This document shows, piece by piece, positions 7,537 to 12,015 of a DNA stretch of 12,015 bases. The number at the start of each line of letters is the position of its first letter. Within the stretch, counting starts at the first letter, position 1. Source of the stretch: a bacterium (GTDB taxonomy: Bacteria > Bacillota_I > Bacilli_A > Mycoplasmatales > Mycoplasmoidaceae); assembly GCA_017633835.1 (NCBI GenBank), contig JAGBOP010000049.1, positions 1 to 12,015 of the forward strand, read 5' to 3'. A program made the translations under genes and the position numbers. The notes beneath the pieces are model-generated. The model was not told where the DNA came from, searched no databases, and was given only the letters and a program-made list of their open reading frames with translations.

Positions 7537-8001
7537 TTATTGAATTTTTACTTTTTGTAATTGGTTGTGATATTTATTGGTTAGATTTTTTTTGAAATAA
7601 TAATTCATTAAAACAATACTGTAAGGCGAAATAAAGATAATAAACAAACACCCAATGACAATCCACGCTAACCAGATGTCAAAGGCTTTAATGTAAATTA
7701 CACTAACTAAAGCCGCTGGTAATACAATGCCAAACGCAAATAACGGAATTAAGTAAATTAACAATCAGTATTTAATGTAACTATTAATAAAACCCCGTCA
7801 AATTGTTCCTTCACATTGCTTATAAATTAATGTTAATTGCTTGCAAGCAAAATAAATGTTTGCAATGAACAAATATGTTACATATTTCTTAAGAACATCT
7901 TGAATGTAATGAAAAACTTGTTTAGCAATTAAAGCATCATGGAAAGTTAATTTAAGGTTTTTGTATTTATTTCTTTCGTCTTGGTATTCTAACTTTTTCA
8001 C
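7537..8001 (-). CDS. Hypothetical small membrane protein, 154 aa, last gene of the pheST operon
   Basis: With UGA-Trp at residues 68 and 79 the frame gives 154 aa. It starts with GTG (plus-strand cac at 7999-8001), because a stop lies two codons upstream and no ATG occurs early in the frame. The GTG lies 10 bases past the pheT stop with no Shine-Dalgarno sequence, so translation is probably coupled to pheT. Residues 1-70 form a basic, tyrosine-rich, possibly helical region with a hydrophobic patch at 40-60. Two strong membrane segments follow at about 79-103 and 107-133, then a short basic tail. I recognise no family. A shared operon with the tRNA synthetase and a shared terminator are seen; a link in function is not. 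The reading frame itself is well supported because it bridges cleanly across two in-frame UGA codons. Confidence 0.75.
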
Positions 8002-8011
8002 TTTTTACAAA

Positions 8012-10417
8012 TTAGTTTAATTTATTGTCAATTGCTTTCTTGACTTGTTCTTCAATGTAAGCAATATCTTCTTTGGTTAAAGTCTTAACTGGGTTAACAA
8101 TGTAATTGAATGTAATGACTTTGGTTTCTTCGTTAGCAGGAGCATATACATCCTTAATGCGAATTTCGCTAAAACCTTTAATCTTACTTGGAAGTTCTTT
8201 TTGCAATTGATGAAGCATTAAAGTTCCATCAAATGTTTTTGCAACCGTTGCATTAATATCTCTACTAATGCATGGCATTTTGTCAACCACGTGGTATTCT
8301 TCTTTTTCGATTTCTTTAGCAATTTCGCATAATGCTTCTAAGTTTAATTCCAAATAGTAAACTGAAGCATTATCAACTTCGATGCTAAAGTTTTCAAATT
8401 GCTTGTTAACAATGCCAATGTAACCAAGATATTTATTTTCGTACCGAATGCTGTATAAACGAACAAATTGTTCGTTAGCGTTATCTTCGTCAATTTCGAA
8501 ATTTAAATCTTCGTGGCAAATAATTTGACTTATGTGGTGTAACAAGTTGAAAATTAAACTTAGGTTTAAGTTTCTTCCGCCCACAATCTTGTTATCAGTA
8601 ATCCCAATATCAGTGTCAAATAAAGCTCCAAGCATCATGGAAGTGTGCGAATTATTTTCTCAGTAAATGTTTGCTACTTCGAAAATATTCTTTACCATGT
8701 AATTCTTTTTACTGAAGTTTGCTTGGTCAATGTTAAATAAGCTTGTAAATAAGGTGTGCTTCATTACTTCCCGTTCACTGCTGATTGGGTTTAGTAATGG
8801 TTGTTCTTCATCATTATATTCACTGTGATATGGTTGGTGTAAGTCTTTTTTGGATGTTAGACGGTAGGTTTTTACTTCATAACAACCAAGATCAACTAAG
8901 TAAGTTCTTACCTTATTAACTTGGTCATACACATACGTGTCTTGACTAGTAACTAATTGGGCACTGATTGGTTCAGGCGTCAGTAAGTTAACGTTAATGA
9001 ACCGCAATGCTTCTTCAATTAAATCGTTATCATTATCAAAGTCCGTGCGGTATGGAGGAATATAAAAGCAATCTTCATCAGAATCATATCTAATACCAAT
9101 CATGTCTAATTGGTGAATAACTTTTGATTCATCAAAGTCTTTGTAACTGGTCAATTTCGCAAATAATTCTTGTCAGGTGCAAGCAAGTTTAATGTATGGC
9201 TTCATAATGAATGAACTAACAAGGAATTCGCATTCATTAGTGGATGGGAAAATGCTGCGCATATAATGATTAGCAAATCAGAACGAACCACCTTTAGTTG
9301 CTAAGCGAGCGTTGTAACTATCGTAGTCAATGGTTTTTAGAACTTGGCCAACGTGGTAAGCATTTACATCACCAAATAATAAGTAAAAGCCTTTTTCTTC
9401 AAACTTTGGTGTGTAATCTCCACTTGCTAATATTCCAACCATGGCTGCAACATCTTTACCACATTCCAATAATAGTGTATCAGCAGGAATGGCATAATAA
9501 TTACCACTTAAATTGGTCATTAAGCATTCTTTTTCGTTCTTTGTAACGTGAAGTTTTTTTCTATTTAAACTACCAGTTAGGGGAATGAAACTATATGCAA
9601 AATAATGAGATAACTTTAGAGCATAAGCATTTGCTAAATCATCAGCTTTTAAGAAGTTGTGAGCAAGAATCATTCTGATGGTGTAATCAGGGCGTTTATT
9701 TTCTTCATCAAATTCAATTAAACCACAAACGTCAGTGCAAGTAACATTCTTGATTTCGTGATCAACAATCTTTTCAACTTCTAAAGTGTACTTTAGATCT
9801 CAATAAGCTAATAATGCTAAACCAATTGGTAAAATTCCGTTTAAATAACCAGCATTGGTAGCTAAGGTTAAATCAAAAATATCATCATTTAGCATTAAGT
9901 ATTTAACTCAACCGTGTGCTCCAGGTGCTAAATGGAATGGTTCATCCATGTTACCTTGTTCTTCAAGGTCAATAATTCCACTGCAATCAATTGGCAACAT
10001 GTAAGGTGCTAGGGCAGGGAACAATTCGTGTAAGCCACATAGCATACCACAAGAACTAGTACCACGAATTTCGCGTGGTTCAATAATCCGACCATCAGGC
10101 ATAATCGTATTTAGCCGAGCCATAATGGTGTACATACCAGGTCTTACATTTGGTGCTCCACAAACAATGGTGTAAATTTGTTTACCATCATTGACTTTAC
10201 ATACATGCAAGTGATCAGACTTTGGGTGGTTATAACAACTTTCAATTTTAACTACACTGTAATCTTCTTCACTTAAATTGCAAGTGTGAATTTCTTCGAC
10301 TTCAATTCCAAGGGAACTAAAAGCATTAATTCATTCATGATTATCAATTGGAATTTGGTCAACATCAACATTCATTTTTTTAAATAAATGAATTAAACTA
10401 TTTTTTGAAACAATCAT
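8012..10417 (-). CDS. pheT: Phenylalanine--tRNA ligase beta subunit
   Basis: This 801-aa product is the usual length for bacterial PheT, which pairs with PheS in an alpha2-beta2 enzyme that charges tRNA-Phe. In order it has: an EMAP-type tRNA-binding domain (about residues 40-155, with HPKSDHLHVCKV and GAPNVRPGM); a B3/B4 region (about 220-365) that in this family takes part in proofreading of mischarged tyrosine; a B5 domain (about 405-480, with PPYRTDFDNDNDLIEEALRF carrying the usual acidic residues); a catalytically inactive synthetase-like core (NPISSEREVMKHTL, NIFEVANIY); and a C-terminal anticodon-binding FDX-ACB domain (about 709-801, starting HVVDKMPCISRD). Several Trp are UGA. ATG at 10417 follows AGAAGG (10427-10432). 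It lies 22 bases behind pheS in the same operon. Confidence 0.98.
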
Positions 10418-10439
10418 TTTCTTTTTCCTTCTTTATAAA

Positions 10440-11441
10440 TTATTTGAATTGTTTTAAGAAATTGAAGTCATTCGTATAGAAATTTCGAATATCTTCGATT
10501 TGGTACTTCAACATCGCAAAGCGTTCCACGCCTAAACCAAAGGCAATGCCTTGATACTTATCAGGATCTAAGCCTAAGTTGCGAATTACATTCTTGTGTA
10601 CTACGCCTGCTCCCATTACTTCAATTCAGCTACTGTGCTTACATGTAGCACATCCCTTACCATGGCATTTGAAGCAACTAATATCAACTTCAAAACTAGG
10701 TTCAGTGAATGGGAAGAATGATAGCCGATAACGCGTCTTAATTTGACTACCAAAGAATTTCTTTAGCATGTAGTCAGTAATTCATTTTAAGTTAGCAATA
10801 TTCAATTTATCTTTAATTCAGATCATATCGATTTGCATAAATTGGTGGCTGTGCGTTGCGTCGTCATCATCATTACGGTAAACTGGACCGTAAGAGCAAA
10901 TGCGAATGTCATTATGACTTTCTTTTAATAAACTCGTGAAATAAGCACTATAGGCTGTATTTTGAGTTTTTAAAATCGTCAATGGATCAAAAAAGAACGA
11001 ATCATGACTGGCTCGTGATGGGTGGGTTTCTGGAATATTTAACACATCAAAATTTCAATAAGTGGAAACAATATCATCCCCACATTTAATGTCAAAACCA
11101 AGTCCTTTAAAAATGCCAAGTAATTCGTCGTTTACTTGTTCCAAAACGTGGTACCGACCGTATTCAAGGGTATCAGTAGCATCTTTTACTACATAGTGAA
11201 CATGATTATTATCTTTAGCAAATTCGTTGCGAACAGTAATAAAGTCTTCTTGTAAAAAAGCTTTTGTTTGGTTAATTTGCATGCCCAAAGTGCGTTTTTC
11301 TTGCACGTCAGTAGCTTTTGCTAATTGGGTTTGCAAATCGTCAATTAATTGTTTACTTAACTTATTCTTAATTTCTACTAATTCTGTTAAGTTTTTAGCA
11401 GTTCTTAGTTTAGTTAAGATTTCTTGTTTGTCGTAATTCAT
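10440..11441 (-). CDS. pheS: Phenylalanine--tRNA ligase alpha subunit
   Basis: This 333-aa catalytic subunit is a class II aminoacyl-tRNA synthetase. The N-terminal 90 or so residues are a charged coiled coil that in the family contacts tRNA-Phe. The core begins with [10 protein letters not shown] (134-143). Motif 2 is [17 protein letters not shown], close to the family's YRxDxxDATHSxxF, and motif 3 is [11 protein letters not shown]. Near the C-terminus, a [13 protein letters not shown] segment gives a CX2CX4CX2C cysteine cluster that could bind zinc. The protein ends [17 protein letters not shown], as expected. Trp residues in the catalytic half are UGA. The start has a good Shine-Dalgarno sequence, AAAGGAAA (11446-11453). 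It has its own promoter and heads the pheS-pheT-membrane protein operon. Confidence 0.98.
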
Positions 11442-11470
11442 CTTATTTCCTTTGCAAATTACTAATAATT

Positions 11471-11497
11471 ATTATATTTTATTAATTTATTTTTCAA
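11471..11497 (-). promoter_or_regulatory. pheS: Predicted promoter of the pheST operon
   Basis: On the minus strand TTGAAA (plus 11492-11497) is followed after 15 bases by a perfect TATAAT (plus 11471-11476), about 30 bases ahead of the pheS ATG. The spacer is shorter than the ideal 17, but the -10 is consensus and the position fits. Confidence 0.55.
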
Positions 11498-11509
11498 AGG
11501 ATAACCTTT
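11496..11509. promoter_or_regulatory. Small inverted repeat touching the pheS -35 element
   Basis: AAAGG-ATAA-CCTTT, a 5-bp inverted repeat, abuts and slightly overlaps the predicted -35 hexamer. It has no T-run and so is not a terminator. It could be a protein-binding site, but the repeat is short and this may be chance. Confidence 0.25.
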
Positions 11510-11530
11510 CTTAAAAAAGTATAAATAAAT

Positions 11531-11557
11531 AAAAAATATGGAAGAATTTCTTCCATA
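11531..11557 (-). terminator. Terminator of the rpmI-rplT operon
   Basis: The 8-bp stem TATGGAAG (11537-11544) with CTTCCATA (11550-11557) and an AATTT loop is followed on the minus strand by six T. It lies about 17 bases past the rplT stop and separates the ribosomal operon from pheST. Confidence 0.88.
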
Positions 11558-11573
11558 CTTTTTTCTTATTTTT

Positions 11574-11918
11574 CTAAGCCATTACTTGTTTAACTAAGGC
11601 GTTAAAAGCAGGTAAATCATTGAAGGCTAATTCAGCTAGCATCTTGCGGTTGATATCAATCTTCTTTTCATGCAATTTTGCCATGAATTTGCTGTAGGTA
11701 TAACCAAGATCACGCACTGCGGCATTAATCCGAGCAATTCATAATTCTCTGAATTGAGTTTTCTTTGCTCTTCGACCAGCGAAGGCATATTGACCAGCCC
11801 GAATAACAGTTTGTCTTGCAATCCGGTAAGAAAGATGTCTGGTTCCAAAACTACCTTCAGCTTGGTTTAATCATTTTTTTCTGCGATTCTTTGTAGCAGG
11901 TCCACCTTTTACTCTCAT
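11574..11918 (-). CDS. rplT: 50S ribosomal protein L20
   Basis: This 114-aa basic protein binds 23S rRNA early in assembly of the large ribosomal subunit. It begins [16 protein letters not shown] and contains [40 protein letters not shown] and [13 protein letters not shown], all standard L20 blocks. The two Trp, in RKKW and RELW, are conserved in the family and are encoded here by TGA, which is the best direct evidence in the window for UGA as Trp. A very strong Shine-Dalgarno sequence (AAAAGGAGGT, 11927-11936) overlaps the end of rpmI. L20 is known in other bacteria to repress its own operon through an upstream leader, which would lie outside this window. Confidence 0.98.
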
Positions 11919-11934
11919 GTGTATTTACCTCCTT

Positions 11935-12015
11935 TTACTTATCTTGTAGAAGATAGCGATCACGGTGTTTGTCGGATAAGGAAATAATGCTATCCTTTCT
12001 TAGATGACGTTTTTG
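11935..12015 (-). CDS. rpmI: 50S ribosomal protein L35 (C-terminal 26 residues; start off window)
   Basis: The last 26 codons are visible, including KRHLRKDSIISLSDKHRDRY and a TAA stop. KRHLRK and the Asp/Arg-rich end fit L35, a small basic protein of the large ribosomal subunit. It sits 16 bases ahead of rplT, the normal infC-rpmI-rplT order, and its stop overlaps the rplT Shine-Dalgarno sequence, so the two are likely translated as a coupled pair. Confidence 0.93.
   Translation of the reverse strand, partial: QKRHLRKDSIISLSDKHRDRYLLQDK

Noticed and set aside
9298..9546. Plus-strand frame of 82 codons inside pheT
   Set aside because: It lies entirely within the B3/B4 region of pheT on the other strand, with no start signal.
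8012..10417. Apparent break of pheT into several pieces
   Set aside because: All the breaks are TGA codons in one continuous frame. Read as Trp they give a single full-length PheT.
11442..11530. T-box riboswitch ahead of pheS
   Set aside because: The predicted transcript leader is only about 30 bases, with no room for T-box stems and no antiterminator or terminator pair.
11636..11848. 70-codon minus-strand frame inside rplT
   Set aside because: It is out of frame with L20, whose full sequence with UGA as Trp explains the region.
1..12015. CRISPR arrays, insertion sequences, tRNA or rRNA genes
   Set aside because: I saw no regularly spaced repeats, transposase motifs with terminal inverted repeats, cloverleaf sequences or rRNA signatures on either strand.

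Overview
The window looks like a Mollicute (mycoplasma-type) chromosome. It is very AT-rich, and the genes only read through if UGA is tryptophan (genetic code 4). The clearest proof is ribosomal protein L20, where two in-frame TGA codons fall at conserved Trp positions (RKKW and RELW). I cannot fix the genus from this sequence. Every gene but one (rnhB) is on the minus strand, so the text below runs from the right end leftwards, in the direction of transcription.

Right end, housekeeping block: the 3' end of rpmI (L35) is followed by rplT (L20) and a terminator. Next comes a phenylalanyl-tRNA synthetase operon with its own promoter: pheS, then pheT, then a small two-helix membrane protein of unknown function that starts with GTG 10 bases past the pheT stop. 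It ends in a terminator.

Middle, transporters: two tandem 12-helix major facilitator (MFS) paralogues of 519 and 509 aa. Each has its own terminator and a short perfect palindrome just upstream of its start codon. The substrate is unknown. The two genes are clearly a duplication, with near-identical patches down to the DNA level.

Left half: two hypothetical proteins of exactly 207 aa flank rnhB (RNase HII), the only plus-strand gene. Translated and laid side by side without a single gap, the two proteins match at about 45 of 207 positions, including both ends, so they appear to be an undescribed, highly diverged paralogue family. Further left are a roughly 290 bp sparse gap, a doubtful 97-aa ORF with its own terminator, and the first 421 codons of a large superfamily-2 helicase-like protein related to DEAD/DEAH proteins often annotated as type III restriction R subunit-like. 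Its Walker A, Walker B and motif III all carry substitutions at key residues although the frame is open, which suggests a helicase pseudo-enzyme.

The most novel items are the eroded but intact helicase-like gene, the 207-aa paralogue pair, the palindromes ahead of the two transporters, and the membrane protein appended to pheST. I found no rRNA, tRNA, CRISPR array or insertion sequence.
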